Assembly (NCBI GenBank): GCA_022702705.1
Contig: CM040433.1
Span: 24,925,797-24,989,796 of the forward strand
Length of the DNA stretch: 64,000 nt
Source of the DNA: Papilionanthe hookeriana x Papilionanthe teres
Lineage: Eukaryota > Streptophyta > Magnoliopsida > Asparagales > Orchidaceae
Direction: 5' to 3'
Position 1 is the first letter of the stretch. The number at the start of each line of letters is the position of its first letter. The notes under the pieces are model-generated. The model was not told the DNA's origin, searched no databases, and was given only the letters and a program-made list of their open reading frames with translations. The translations under genes and the position numbers were made by a program. This document shows positions 22,541 to 34,645 of the stretch, piece after piece.

Positions 22541-23701
22541 TTAATATATCGCACCGTAAAATCCAGCATGTCCTAAGAAACTTCTCACCTCTCTCACGGC
22601 AGTGGGTGGTGGCAATCTCTCAATCACTCTAATTTTAGCGGGGTCGACCTCCATACCATGTTCGAAATTTTTGCCCAAGCACAATTCCTCCTGCAACCAT
22701 AAATTGACATTTCTCTCAATTCGAACTAAATTTGTTTTCTGACAAAGCTCCAAAACTTTTGCTAAGTTTTCTAAGCAGATTTCAAATGAAATCTGGAATA
22801 CAGAGAAATCATCCATGAAAACTTGTATTCCATTATCTATCATACTATTGAAGATAGACACCATACATCTCTAAAATGTTGCAAGTGCTTTACACAGTCC
22901 AAAAGTCATTCTTCAAAAAGCAAAGGTTTCGTAAGGGCTAGTAAATGTTGTCTTTTCATGATCCTTATGAGCAATAGGTATTTGATGGTAACCAGTATAT
23001 CCATCCAGAAAGCAATAGTACTTGTGTCCAGCAAGTCTATCCAGCTTTTGATCAAGAAAAGGAAAAGGAAAGTGATCTTTTCGGGTGGCGACATTTAATT
23101 TCTTATAGTCAATACAAATTCGTCATCCACTAATTTGTTTTGTGGGTATAATTTCATTACATTCATTCACTTCAACAGCCACTCCTCCCTTTTTTGGTAC
23201 ACAATGTATTGGACTCACCCAAGCACTATCTGAGATAGAATAAATAATTCCATCATCCAGTCATTTTAAAAACTCCTTCTTAACTACTTCTTTCATTATT
23301 GAGTTCAGTCTCCTCTGCGGATCAACTCTAGGTTTATGTTCTTCATCTAATAAAATTCTGTGCATACAAATTGAAGGACTGATTCCTTTAATGTCTGCTA
23401 AAGTCCATCCAAAAGCTTTCTTGTATCTTTTTAAAATTTCCAACAACTTTTGTTCTTGATAATCATTTAACTCCAACAATACAATAGCTGGCAGGGTAGA
23501 TGATTCTCCTAAAAACATATACTTCAATTTATTAGGGAGAATTTTCATCTCAAGTTCAAAAGGTTTTATTATAGATGGAATTAAGCTTTTATTTCCACCT
23601 TCCATAGTGTCTAATACTTCAAATCTCTCCTTAACATACTCCAAATCTTCATTCTTCTTACTATCTGAATTTTCTTCATTTTCAATTTCTTCTTCAAACA
23701 T
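22541..23701 (-). pseudogene. pol: Element B reverse transcriptase with several nonsense codons
   Basis: The N-terminal stretch 23261-23701 (KKAFGWTLADIKGISPSICMHRIL) leads into the fold. Motif A, FLDGYTGYHQ, is readable near 23000, and motif C, VFMDDFS, is intact with the two Asp at 22808-22813. At least four nonsense codons lie between: two Trp codons became TGA (ending the frame at 23261 and in the GW-RICIDYK stretch near 23130), one Arg became TGA and one Gln became TAG (FAF-stop-RM and ATF-stop-RC, near 22870-22910). These fit C-to-T or G-to-A decay. Connection wording RSFLGHAGFY is present. Confidence 0.87.
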
Positions 23702-23716
23702 ATTTTCATACTCTAT

Positions 23717-24229
23717 TTATTTTTTAAATATATTTTCAAAATGATCGTTTCTCAAATATTCACAGACCTCCATCCTAAAACATTCATTATCTTTTTCCAT
23801 TGAGGGATACTTCATAGATTTAAAAATATTAATGGTCACCTCTTGATCATTAACTCTCATAGTTAATTCTCCTTTTTGAATATCAATCACTACTCTCCCA
23901 GTAGCAAGGAATGGTCTTCCAAAAATGAATGGAATTTCTTTATCTTCCTCCATATCAAGTACAATAAAATCCACAGTAAAGTTAAATTTATCAACTTTCA
24001 CTAACACATCTTCCACCACTCCTTTAAGATAAGTAATGGAACGATCGGCTAATTGAAGAGTCACAGATGTAGGAAAAATTTCTTCTATTCCCAACCTTTT
24101 GAAAGTTGATAAAGGCATAAGATTAATACTATCTCCCATATCACATAAGGCTCTTCCAAAAAAAATTTCACCTATAGCACACGAGATAGTGAAACTAGCA
24201 AAATCTTTAAGTTTTTCCGGATGCTTCTT
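23717..24229 (-). pseudogene. pol: Element B aspartic protease domain
   Basis: The active-site region reads DMGDSINLMP (24128-24142 for DMGDS), against DLGAS in A and C, so the Asp and Gly are kept but neighbours have changed. FIVLDMEEDKEIPFIFGRPFLATG follows as in the other elements. The start Met seen in the open frame is the changed Leu codon after the active-site Asp, not a true start. Confidence 0.8.
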
Positions 24230-25978
24230 CTAAATAATTGCACTACATGCTCCGCTGAGTGCAACAATTTCATGATATGTAAACTTTCTTTTCTTTTTGA
24301 GAATATCCTTCATAAACTTAGCATAATTAGACATCTGTTCTAATGCTTCAATAAAAGGAATATTTATCGTTAATTTCTTAAGAATCTCCAAAATTTTTCC
24401 AAATCTGTTATCCCTGTTTTGTTGCTTCAATCTTTGAGAAAATGGAGATGGTGGTTTTTCAACAGTAATCTTTATTGGTTCAAGAGGATAATCCAAGTCT
24501 GGATAAATCTTTTTTGAAGCTTTTTCAATATTCATGTTCTCCTTTTCTATTTCAACTTCTTTTTGCACTCTTGTTTTCAATTCATTTCCACTCCTTAAAT
24601 GAATAGCCTTAAGTTGTTCCTTGTTTTGATCCTTTGGATTGATCTCAAAATTACTTGGAAGCATTCTCGAAGATCTATTATTAAGTGCAGTGAAAATATG
24701 CCCCAATTGATTTTCAATATTTTTCATCGCAACACCTTAAACTTGTAATTGATTTCACATATTCAGAATCATTTCTTTAGTAAACAACTTCTTATCCTTA
24801 AATTGCGGATTACTATTAAATCCAGGAGGACAAGATGGTCTAAAATTGGTATTTCCTTGATTATTCAAATTTCCAACTGGATTTATAGAATTGTTCCCCC
24901 AATGTGTTAACATTAGCATTGTTATTACTCTAGTTGAAGTTTGGGTGATTCTTCCAACCAGGATTATAATAATTCAAATAAGGATTATTAGGTCTATTAA
25001 TAGCATTCAAAGTCTCATAAGGTATTTGAGATTCTGTTAGTTGTCCAAATGAATTTTCCTCTAACACTTGGGGTGGTTGAGAATAATTCATTCCATACTG
25101 ATCTATTTTCTTAGAAAGGGTTGCAATTTGAGAAACTATCATATTCATCATATCTGAATCATGAACACTAGCTACTCTTTTAGGATTTACCCGTTCAAAG
25201 GTACATTAAAAATTATTAGTAGCCATTTCTTCAATTAATGTATATGCTTCATCAAAAGATTTTGACATTAACGATCAACCAGCAGCAACATCTATAATCG
25301 ATCTCAATGATCCCACTAATCCATTATAAAATATTTGAATTATTAACCAATCTGGTAAAGCATGATGTGGGCACTTCCTAAGAAGATCTTTAAATCTCTC
25401 CCAAGCTTCATATATTGATTCCCCTTCAAACTGACCAAAAGATGTGATATCATTTCTTAGCTTAGTAGTTTTTTATGGAGGAAAATATTTTGATAGAACT
25501 TTTAAGACAATTCTCCCCATGTTTTAATAGATCTAGGTGCTAACGAATTTAACTACGCCTTAGCTTTATCCCTTAATGAAAAAGGAAAAATTTTAAGCCT
25601 GACAGCATCACTCGACACTCCGTCATATTTAAAAGTAGCACACAGTTCTAGAAAACTAGCGAGATGTAAATTTGGATCCTCATTAGGTGTTCCTCCAAAT
25701 TGATTGTTTTGTACCATTTGGATAATAGCAGGTTTAAGTTCAAATGAATTAGCAGCAACATCAGGATTTTGTATAGTTATATGAATTCCATCTGTTGTTG
25801 GGTTAGCATAATATCATAAAGGTCTTGGCAAATTTCCATTATCATTTCTCTGATTATCTTGATTATTCACCATTTCATAAGGATTTTTAGTTTGTTTTTG
25901 TTGTTTTCTAATTTTTTTAACAGTACACTCTAACTCCGAATCGTAAGGTACCAAACCTATAAATCCACTATGACGCAT
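24230..25978 (-). pseudogene. gag: Element B gag polyprotein, multiply broken
   Basis: Start taken at the ATG 25976-25978 (MRHSGF, then GLVPYDSELECTV). Readable pieces are the N-terminus (25814-25978), a degraded capsid core around 25300-25750, the part with PYLNYYNPGWKNHPNFN (24930-25151) and the C-terminal linker with FIEALEQMSNYAKFMKDILKKKRK (24230-24727). Stops and small indels separate them. The last open piece ends in a TAG at 24230-24232, at the same codon as in element A. Confidence 0.82.
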
Positions 25979-26094
25979 ATAAAATAACACAAATAATTTA
26001 AAAAGTAAACAAACACACATAATTACACACTACAAAGTAAAGGTTTTCAGTCACTATATTATCAATAGATACTGTTTATACTTTCGTCCTTCCT

Positions 26095-26112
26095 TCCCCA
26101 GCAACGGCGCCA
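26095..26112 (-). promoter_or_regulatory. Primer-binding site of element B, tRNA-Asp
   Basis: Plus-strand TCCCCAGCAACGGCGCCA differs from the tRNA-Asp 3' end at one base of 18. It lies 6 bp inside the 5' LTR. Confidence 0.92.
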
Positions 26113-26118
26113 AAAACT

Positions 26119-27684
26119 TAATGCGGCTGGACTTTAATATTACAAGAACTTATGAACTCAAATTTATATATATTTATAATGATTTTGTAAAGTCCACACA
26201 TTCAACGCAAGTATACGTATCGTATCAAGTAATACAGGGCTCTAATGGAGTCCTGGTTATCGATCCCACAGAGAAGGAACAAATCTTACTATAGATAATG
26301 TAATACTGAATTCAATACTCAAATTGCAATTAAAGTTTAATGTTTACTTCTACTACTAAGATGCATAAAATAATAACAATTAAGAAAACTACAATTACTT
26401 CTAATACCTTTAAATCAGAATTAAGTAACAGACACACACTAAGCTATATATTTAAAAGTTTTTGATATATAAGAAAAATATCTTTTCTCTTGCAACGAGA
26501 ATATGATGTGTGGATGATATGGAATGATTATTTATGGTATTGTGCCAAATAAGAGCATAATTGTTTCTTACCATCAAAAGAGTACCCCCTCTTCCAAGCA
26601 TGAAAAGAACATTGACATATCCTAAGTTTAGTTACTAAATCTAAGATTTGAAGTCTGGGAATATACTGGATCGTCACTACGGAGCTCCCACTCACCCTTT
26701 ACCCGAAGGCTAACCTTCGAGTTTAGTTACTGATCTCAACCTACCCTGAAACCTCTAATTTGACGTCCATCAGAACACATTTCCCTATTTATTTGTACTT
26801 AATTCCCATTAACTATGCAATTCATCCATGAAAATCGAATGGGTTCTTCATTGTTGTTGTAAAAAACTAAATCCTTTCAGAATTAATGTTCAACAACATA
26901 TTCTAATAATTCAATTAGCCAGATCGAAAAGTAAATTAAGTTCGAAATGAAAAACCATCACAATTTATTCAATACCTTAAAAACACTTCAAATCCACATC
27001 AACACATCATCACATCTCTATGCAAGAAGAAAGACAAAGGAGACTACTCAAAATTTATAAAGAAGACACAATTAAAAATGGATTTTATATATAAAAGAAA
27101 AGTCATACAAACCACAAAAGAAAATACAACTTATCTCTTTCTCTTCCCCAATGCAATTCCCTTGAAGTTGCTTTGAATCCTTTTCTCTCTTCTTTGCAAC
27201 ACTCAATTCCCTCTTTAGAATGGGAAAGAAGAAGCAATCTCTCACTTTACTCATTCTCTTTCACTCCTTAGAGAGGAATCCCTCTCAAATTCTCACTTCT
27301 ACACCCTTCTCTTCTAAGCCCTAACACTCAACACATACTCTCCCTCACTAAAACTACATTAGAAACACACTAGACTCTCTAGAACACACTGAACACACAC
27401 TATTTTTGTCTAAAAATAGTTATTTATAAGTTAGAAACAAAATCCTAAGAGTTTCCATAACCATCCCTTCAAAAGTCGCCAAAACTCTTCAAATTTGAAA
27501 TCCACCGACATTGGGCGCTCCTCCTTTTTGCTCCGAATTTGTTCTTTTTCACTTCTTTTTACTCCAATCACCTAAAATCATCATACCTGCAACAAATCAT
27601 GAAAAATACCTTTCTTTAAAGTGCAATATCACAAAAAATGGGTAAAATTATATATAAAAAATAGTATATATTTTTTGTGCATTA
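26119..27684 (-). repeat. 5' LTR of element B (1566 bp)
   Basis: From TAATGCGG next to the PBS (TGATGCGG in the 3' LTR) to GTGCATTA at the right (GTGTATCA in the 3' LTR), so both terminal dinucleotides have suffered transitions. It carries the shared LTR block (about 26202-26273) and a TATA box on the minus strand, TATAAATAA, at 27420-27428. Followed by the duplication GTGGT. Confidence 0.92.
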
Positions 27685-28080
27685 GTGGTGAGAAGATTAG
27701 AGGAAGAGAGGGTGGTGGTGAGAGAAAGAAGAGGAAGAGATAGTGATGGTGAAAGGAAGAAGACAAGGGGGATTTTTTGGCTAAGAGTAGAAGAGGAAGA
27801 ATGTAGTGGTGGCGAGAACAAGAGAAGAAGAAGAATGTAGTGATGAGAAGAACAGAAGAAGAAGCAAAAGATTGTAGTTGAGAGATGAAGAAGAATGTAG
27901 TGGTGAGAAGAAGAAGAAGAAGAGAAGAAAAAGTGTGTAGTCATTAGAAGAAAAGAAGAAGCATAGATGACATAAAATGGATAAGCTTAAGAACACCAAA
28001 GAAGAAGACAGAATAAGAGCTAGAATGCCAGATATTGAGACCATACAAAGGAGAGGAGAGGAGAAGTGAATGAATTCTTT
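27685..28080. other. Purine-rich tract, right target flank of element B
   Basis: Starts with the GTGGT duplication and continues the GA-rich DNA broken at 6678 (AGAAGAAGAAGAAGAAGAG and similar). Ser/Leu-rich minus-strand frames here are compositional. Confidence 0.8.
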
Positions 28081-28879
28081 CTATGTGGAGGTTAGGTGGG
28101 GTTCATTTAAGGGTTAAAAGAGTTAGAAATCAAATGTAGGAGTGATTGAAGCTTCGAAATGAGTTCAATGAGGACTGACAAGGTCTTAGGTATGTCGCTC
28201 GCTTGCATAATCACATTGCCCAACTAGTTGGCAAGGCATAATTACGCTACCCACTCATCATAATTACACTAGGGATGTTACATTGGCTTGGGTTGGGTAT
28301 GGCCAAGGTTTTGATTGCTCAGTTGGCATGGGGAAAGGAGTGATGCAGCATATGTCACTACTATCATAGTTATGCTAGTGGTAAAATCACTACGCTAGAA
28401 TATGGCGTAGCTATGGTAATAGAAAGATTTTTTTTTACATTTTTGTTTTTAATTGTTAGCAAAGTCCTATTAATTCCCAAAACATGCTTTGTATGGAGCA
28501 TCCACAAGAGAAAATATGGATGCAAGTATTGACCAAAAAAGAGTTGACAAAATGTGGGGTAAACAAATGAAATCCAAATATAAGTAGCAGATTATTCAAA
28601 GTATGACATAAATATTGGTGTTGAATATTGTGATTAACTAAGTCCATGAATGTGAGTATCACTACTCATGATTTGAGCTTTGATTTTTTGAAATTAGCAA
28701 TGAGGATTGGAATTTTTATTTAAGTGATTGAGCATTGAAGTCAGTAATTTATGAGCATTAGAGTTTCCTATTGATGTGATCCACTAAAGACTCACGATTG
28801 GGATATAGGAAAATGTTGCATAAAGTAGTTCAATTTAGGATTTTATGAATTGAAGTCCCTAAGGAACTTACATTTGTCA
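28081..28879. other. Non-coding interval, no gene seen
   Basis: AT-rich DNA with short recurring words (AATTACGCTACC, CACTACGCTAG, GGCGTAGCTATGG at 28230-28410). No boundary, ORF or known family is recognised. Confidence 0.5.
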
Positions 28880-29515
28880 TAGAAAAAAAGCTTGAGCAAT
28901 CTAATGATGATGTTATGAAGCACTAAATCCTAAAGACTAATGAACTTGAATAGCCTAACGATGGTGTTGTTACACTTGTGTCATTATGATAAAGAGTACA
29001 TTACAATTAAGCTTCATGTTTTATAAAATAAAAAACATTTGGAAAGCCTAAAGATGGTGTTTTATTTTTCTTGATTTTTATGGTAAAAATTCTAAGGATG
29101 GTACAGTTAAGCTTAGTGTTCTATAGAATGAAAAGTTTGAATTTGTATTAAAGTTTAAAATGTTCAATGGCCACATTATGGTAGGAAGTATGAGGACTTA
29201 GATCTATCTTAGATTTGTTAGACAAGCATTTGCCTACTATAATTTTTTAAGAATATTAAAACCAATTAAACCTAACCACATCATTTTCTTGAATAAAAGG
29301 ATTGTTCAATTTTGCACCCTTAAGGCAGTTGATGATTTTCTAACTCTTTGGAATGTTTATGACTTTTTTCACTTTTAGGACAATTAATGATTTTTTCCCA
29401 ATTTTGCAGTAGTTATTAAGTTTATTTCACTCTTAGGGCGGTTGATAAGTTTTTCCACACTTAGAGAAGTTGATGAGTTTTCCCACATTTGCGGCAATTG
29501 ATGAGTATTTAGTTA
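28880..29515. repeat. Two runs of degenerate tandem repeats
   Basis: About three units of about 100 bp (28888-29160) share wording like GCCTAACGATGGTGTT and TTAAGCTTCATGTT. A second run (29315-29515) has about six units of 28-60 bp of the form TTAGGGCGGTTGATAAGTTT. They are strongly diverged. Confidence 0.6.
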
Positions 29516-30274
29516 TATTACGTGGAAGAAACCCTAGGGGATATTATACCTTACCCAAATAATAACCAAAACAGTCCAAGGACAATATAGGGAATCTTAA
29601 TGTCCAAAAGACCCAAAATGAATTTTTAACTTTAATTTTATGTTTTGTGTGAAAATTTTTAATATATTTTATTCAATGAGTGTTAGTTTTGGTTTTATTT
29701 CAAGTTTTAAATTAAATCAATTCCAAGTGTTTCACAATTTAAAATTTGAAGAAGCCATTATTCATCAAGTCATCTAAAGATCAAAACAAGATTAATATAG
29801 AATCCTTACAATCAATTACTAAAAATTTTTTTCCTTAAATAAATAATATAAATTTCAAAATGCTTTAATAATAGAAATGAATCCAATGTAAACTAAATAT
29901 ACTTAATTGACTTCAATAAAAAAACCAAACAACAAACACCCACATACATATTAATAAAGAATAACAGTTGCAACAATTCTGTGGATCTTATCCTCAGATG
30001 ATGAGTGGGTCTATACTTTATAAGCCTAGATATTGATTGTAGCTATAAGGAAGCTTGGAGTCTCGTATCTTTCTAAAGTTGATGGAATTCCTCTTTTTTG
30101 AATGTGGGCATCAAAATTTGATGTCACATGTGTGAGATGTCCATATGAATGCTATGGGGCAGTACTTCTCTCTCGCACAACATCATGTAGTCTAAGACAT
30201 CCATTAAGACCTCCTAGTATGTGCTTTGAGCATGGAACTAGGGTTGATATCGATTCAACTTTAACCAGGAGATT
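29516..30274. other. Non-coding interval left of element C
   Basis: No supported gene; a 76-codon frame at 30102-30332 runs into the LTR of C and is accidental. It ends in AGATT (30270-30274), the likely left target duplication of C. Confidence 0.5.
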
Positions 30275-32122
30275 TGATGCGATGCGACTTTATGTATGCT
30301 TTAAAATACAAGAATTTGATACCACTTTTTAGAATATTTAATTTCCAGCAAATGGCTTCAAAAACTTGATGTGCGAGGTTTACATTTATTAATTTATATT
30401 TAGATTTTATAATAATTATTTTAAAATTCACAATTTTAAATGCAAGTATACGTATCGTTCAAGTAATACAGAGCTCTAGTGGAGTCCTGGGTATCGATCA
30501 CACAGGGATAGTGAATTTATAAAAAGTGAGAAATATTAGTAATATTTTGGAATTTTCAAATGCAATTTATATATACTCTTCTTTTTTTTAATATGTATAT
30601 TCAAATTTAATTTACTAACAATTTTTACTAAAAGCAAGTAAGCAGTAAAGTAAAGTAAGCATTAATTAAAATTCAATGCAAGTATAAAAACGAATTTCTC
30701 CTTTTTCAACTAATCCAAGAATTATAAAGTAATTACCTTTTGTCGGGAAATAAGATTATGGTATTGTGCCAAATAGAAGCATTCCTATTCTTTACCCTTT
30801 GGTCCAGGTGCAAAGAACATTGACTAATCTATAGATAGGCTCAGGATGTTTTATTAGTAGAATGATTTAATCTAAGCTCACACTACTATAAGCCCAAGGG
30901 TGGCTATGGTCGGCCCTACCAGTGACCCGTTACCTTTCTATAAACCAAATTATTAGAATTTAGTCTGTCACTCTAAATACTAATTAATTTTACGCCCAAT
31001 AAATATTATCTTCCTATTTATTTGCACTTCACCTTAAACAATCCGCATATAGCCTGCGATTACCTAAGGATTCATGTGATATCTACTAGTTAAGAATTTA
31101 TCTCCGGATAGGTCTCAAAATTCTTCAACAGGTTTTAACAAATTAAATGGCCAATTTAAAAAGTAAACTAAGATCAGATATTAATATCATCACAATGTTT
31201 TAAACTATTTTTTATATTTAATTCTCCTACAAAATTTAATGAATTTATAATCTTTTCATAGTTGAAACGAGAAAGATAACTAACTACTCAGAACACATTA
31301 AAATAACAAAACAAAACATATTTATAAAACTTTGAACCAAAGTACAAATACTTATCTGAAGTATTCCTTCAAGTGATCCGCTGACTTCTATTGACTCCAA
31401 AGCAATGATGAAAGACTCCAACATCAATAACTCACAATAAACACTCAAAATAAACTCACTAGATACAAAATAAAGTGGCACCCTAAGTATAGAAGAGACT
31501 AAATAAAACTAGAGAGGAGAGAGAAGATGCTAAAATGGGTATGTGTCCTAAGAGGGGGGGTTTTGGTGCGATTTTCTCTCTATAATGGGCTCCTATTTAT
31601 AGAGCTATGAATTTGAACAGGGGTTGCTTAAGGCACCTCTTCAAAATTCATCAAAATTCAATGTATCTTCTAGAAGGTAACTATCGTGCCTAGGCGTCGG
31701 ACTCCGTGACCAGGTCTTTCGCACCTCTTCACTTTGGGTCGCACCTCTTCGCGATCCAGACCGTTTCCTTGTGTCCAAATACATTGTATCACATGTCCTA
31801 TATATTAGGAGTAACTTCCAGTCTTCTAGATGCTCCAATAATAGCTTAACACCGTCAAAATAACTGCCCAAAGTCATCAAAAAAACTTGACAACTTCTGT
31901 ATCGAACTGGCGCTTACGCGCCAGATTCTGGCACCAGGCCAATAATTCAAAAATTTTGCTCCATAAGCTCCATTTTTGCTCCTTTTTCCTTCTTTTTCTT
32001 TCTTGGACTCATTTTAAATCATCTACATCCAAAAACATAAAAATATCTTTCATTAAAGTATAATATCCTTAAGAATTGAATCATAAATAATGCATAAAAA
32101 TGGGTATTTTTTAGGTAGATTA
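30275..32122 (-). repeat. 3' LTR of element C (1848 bp)
   Basis: From TGATGCGATGCGAC to GGTAGATTA next to the polypurine tract. It carries the shared LTR block (about 30443-30508), a TATA box on the minus strand (TATAAATAG, 31593-31601) and GC dyad remnants at about 31684-31700 and 31908-31935. The first 92 bp, up to 30366, lie beyond a PBS-like relic (see 30343). Confidence 0.92.
30343..30371 (-). other. PBS-like relic inside the 3' LTR of C
   Basis: TTCCAGCAAATGGCTTCA followed by AAAACTTGATG. The first part matches the tRNA-Asp PBS at 11 of 18 bases, and the second repeats the PBS-to-LTR junction of elements A and B. The 5' LTR has the same at 41872-41900, so the LTR seems to have been extended past an older end. 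Confidence 0.55.
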
Positions 32123-32137
32123 AATTCCCCCAAACTT
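32123..32137 (-). promoter_or_regulatory. Polypurine tract of element C
   Basis: AAGTTTGGGGGAATT on the minus strand, directly against the 3' LTR. Confidence 0.9.
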
Positions 32138-33512
32138 AAATGTTACTTGTCCTTAAGTAACCCTTCTAATTACATAAAATTGATAATATTTGGAATGAAG
32201 TAAAAATATTTAAGATTCCTTGCAATTTTTGGTTTTATAAATGCTTTAGCAAATCATTAACCAAATTTCACTAATTAAGTTTAATTTTAAGAATTAAAGA
32301 ATATTTAACTACCAAATCATAAGACTTCCTATTTTTCATTTATTTTAAGAATAATTGTAGTTCATCATATTAAGGTCACATAGAATATTTACAAGAAATG
32401 ATTTTCATGAAATATTTTTCTAGTAAAAATATATGTACATAAAAATTAAGTTAAAAATGTAATCAATCTTCTTTTTATAAGATAATTCAAGTAAAGCCAA
32501 TTTTTGATTAGGCATTTCTTCAAGCTTCTCCTAACTTTCTTTTCTTCTCATTTTTTTTCTTTTTCTTTTCTTTTTTTTTTCTTTTAGATTTTTTTTCAAT
32601 CCTTTTTCTTTTTTTTTAAGTAAGGATTACTATTTTTGGATACCCTGTTAATAATTTTGAACTTCACTATCCTTAACTTATTTTCGAAAACTTATACATT
32701 TTTACTTAATGAATATGACATTAATAATTTATTATTTTTCAAATCTTATTTAAATCTTTTCTTTTTCAAGCAATAATCTTGATTCCTTAGTATTTCAAAA
32801 ATACAATTCTCTTTACTATAAATAGAAAAATTTTGATCTTATTATTCTTTAAGCTAAATGATTTTATTCTTAAAATCAACCAAAATTTTTGAAGTTTTAG
32901 TTAAGTTTAATAAATTATTTATAAATTCAAAAATTTAGGTAATCTTAAATAGATTTTTCATTCCTTATGTTATGTTAATATATTTTTAAAGAAAATATTA
33001 GTTCTTTAAGGACAAATAATATTTAAATTTGATAAATGTTTTCCTTCCCCCAAACTTCAGCTTTAGTATAAATATGAATCGTAAAATTTTCTAAAGCATG
33101 AGAGAAAGAAATAAACAGGAATTAATCTAAGTACAGTAATGATGTAGTAAGGAAAAACTAACTTTTACTTCTACACATGCTTCAATATGAATATAACAGA
33201 AATGATTAAGCATATATAGAAAAGTTTTGCAGAGCAGGATTTAATTTTTAAATATAAATCTTTTTTTTAATTTTTTTTTTAACATGCAAATTTTCTAACT
33301 ATTCATGAACACTAAACAGTAGGCTGAAACAGAAATAAACTTTATAGAAGTTCATTAACATTTCAGTCTTAAACACACATTGGATAATCTAAAAACAGTT
33401 TAAACATAAAAGTTCACATAAACACTAACAAATAACATCACACTAAACTGTATATGAAACACGAAAATACACTAAAAACATAATTAACAATCTCTAGAGA
33501 TAAGTCAAGTTA
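32138..33512 (-). other. Element C 3' untranslated region with a second polypurine tract
   Basis: No gene seen. A second tract, AAGTTTGGGGGAAGG (minus strand, about 33043-33057), lies 0.9 kb from the first, as in B. A pyrimidine-rich stretch at 32520-32620 and adjoining words are shared with B at 16190-16390. Confidence 0.7.
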
Positions 33513-34645
33513 CTAATCACTATATGTAGCTTCATCATCATCATCACCAAAAAAAACTCCATATCCTTTGGATCAACATATGGTAAAAATCTGGGACAAG
33601 TAGGGAACTGAACATCGTGCTCACCCTTCAGAAATCAAACTAAAGACTCTGAATACTTAGCATCGTAATCACTCTTTCTTTGTTTATACTCAGAAAGATG
33701 ATCAATCTTCTTGTCCATAATATCTAATCTACAGTGAGCTAAGAATAACTCATGTTGTTGCTCTATAAACTTATCATGCATGGTTTCTCAAAAAGTATAT
33801 GATGGCTCAGCAGAAGTAGATGGTCTAGAAGTAGAAGCTCTACCTGAAGTAGGTAATGAACCAGCAGGTGCAGTAGAACTCTTACCTCGTAGTCGACCAT
33901 AAATGCTGATGCTTTCTCTTCCTATAGGTTTTGTCGACTTGAGCTTTTCCTTAGAAAGCTCAGCAACTACTCCAGCACTTTGACATAAAGAATAGAACAT
34001 AGATGGAAAACCAAGTCCAATAGACGTGCTAGAATGAGTTGTAGCCTCTACAGAATCATAAATAATGCTCCCTACATCAATAGACTTCCTCTCTTGAATG
34101 CAGTAGTTGAGAATAGCTCTATCTTTGGTAACTTCGCTCAGATAATTAGATGGAAGGAGACGAGCAGAAATAAAGTAGTGCCATGCCTTTGAAACACCAT
34201 TAAGCTTAGAAGATGAAAAATTTACCCTTTTTCCGTTCCGAATCTTCCAGGCTCTAGTACTATCAGTCAGGTAGGCAATGATCATATCCAAATCTCCCTC
34301 AGATGGAGATAATTCTGAGTAATAACACAATATGTTTGGAGGCAGGCCATAGAAAATATTGATGCGTTCAGGAGTGAATCATACTCCAACTCTTCAAACA
34401 AAAATCTCGTAATCTTCAGCATCCACAAAATTAGAATTAAACTCTCTAACAACCGGGATAATAACCGCAGTGAAATAGCAAAATCGTTGCCAGTTGAGCG
34501 CAACTCCAGGATTATAAAAACTTCACTCCGAGATAAATTTCTGAGTCGTAGCAAAATCATTATATCGGAAGTGTGCAGCAGCAGTGACGAACTTACTACG
34601 ATCAAAATTTTCTCGTTCCTTTCCTCGCTTAGATATGGGTGCCAT
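33513..34645 (-). pseudogene. Element C distal env-position ORF (putative plant transposon protein domain)
   Basis: Start taken at ATG 34643-34645 (MAP, then KRGKERENF), matching B. Wording in order: CYFTAVIIPVVREFNSNF, FTPERINIFYGLPPN, a 180-codon open stretch at 33788-34330 with KAWHYFISARLLPSNYLSEVTKDRAILNYCIQ and GLGFPSMFYSLCQSAGV, a Ser/Thr/Pro-rich segment, then an acidic tail ending near 33513. At least two stops (near 34520 and 34380), a stop at 33788 and a homopolymer slip at about 33549-33556 break it. Function is unknown; no membrane segment is evident. Confidence 0.72.

Larger units (their letters stand above)
6679..27684 (-). mobile_element. Element B: complete Athila-type retrotransposon with nested insertion
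   Basis: Bounded by GTGGT at 6674-6678 and again at 27685-27689, a perfect 5-bp target duplication, and by two LTRs of one family. Without the 7.5-kb insertion in its 3' LTR it is about 13.5 kb. Minus-strand order is 5' LTR, PBS (17/18), gag, protease, RT, RNase H, integrase, post-pol motif, two env-position ORFs, two polypurine tracts, 3' LTR. The two LTRs show about eight differences in the first 170 bp, nearly all transitions, so it is not young. All ORFs are broken. Confidence 0.93.

Noticed and set aside
30312..30330. TGGTATCA on the minus strand in the LTR extension, like an initiator-Met primer site
   Set aside because: Only 8 bases match and the true PBS is the tRNA-Asp site at 41780.
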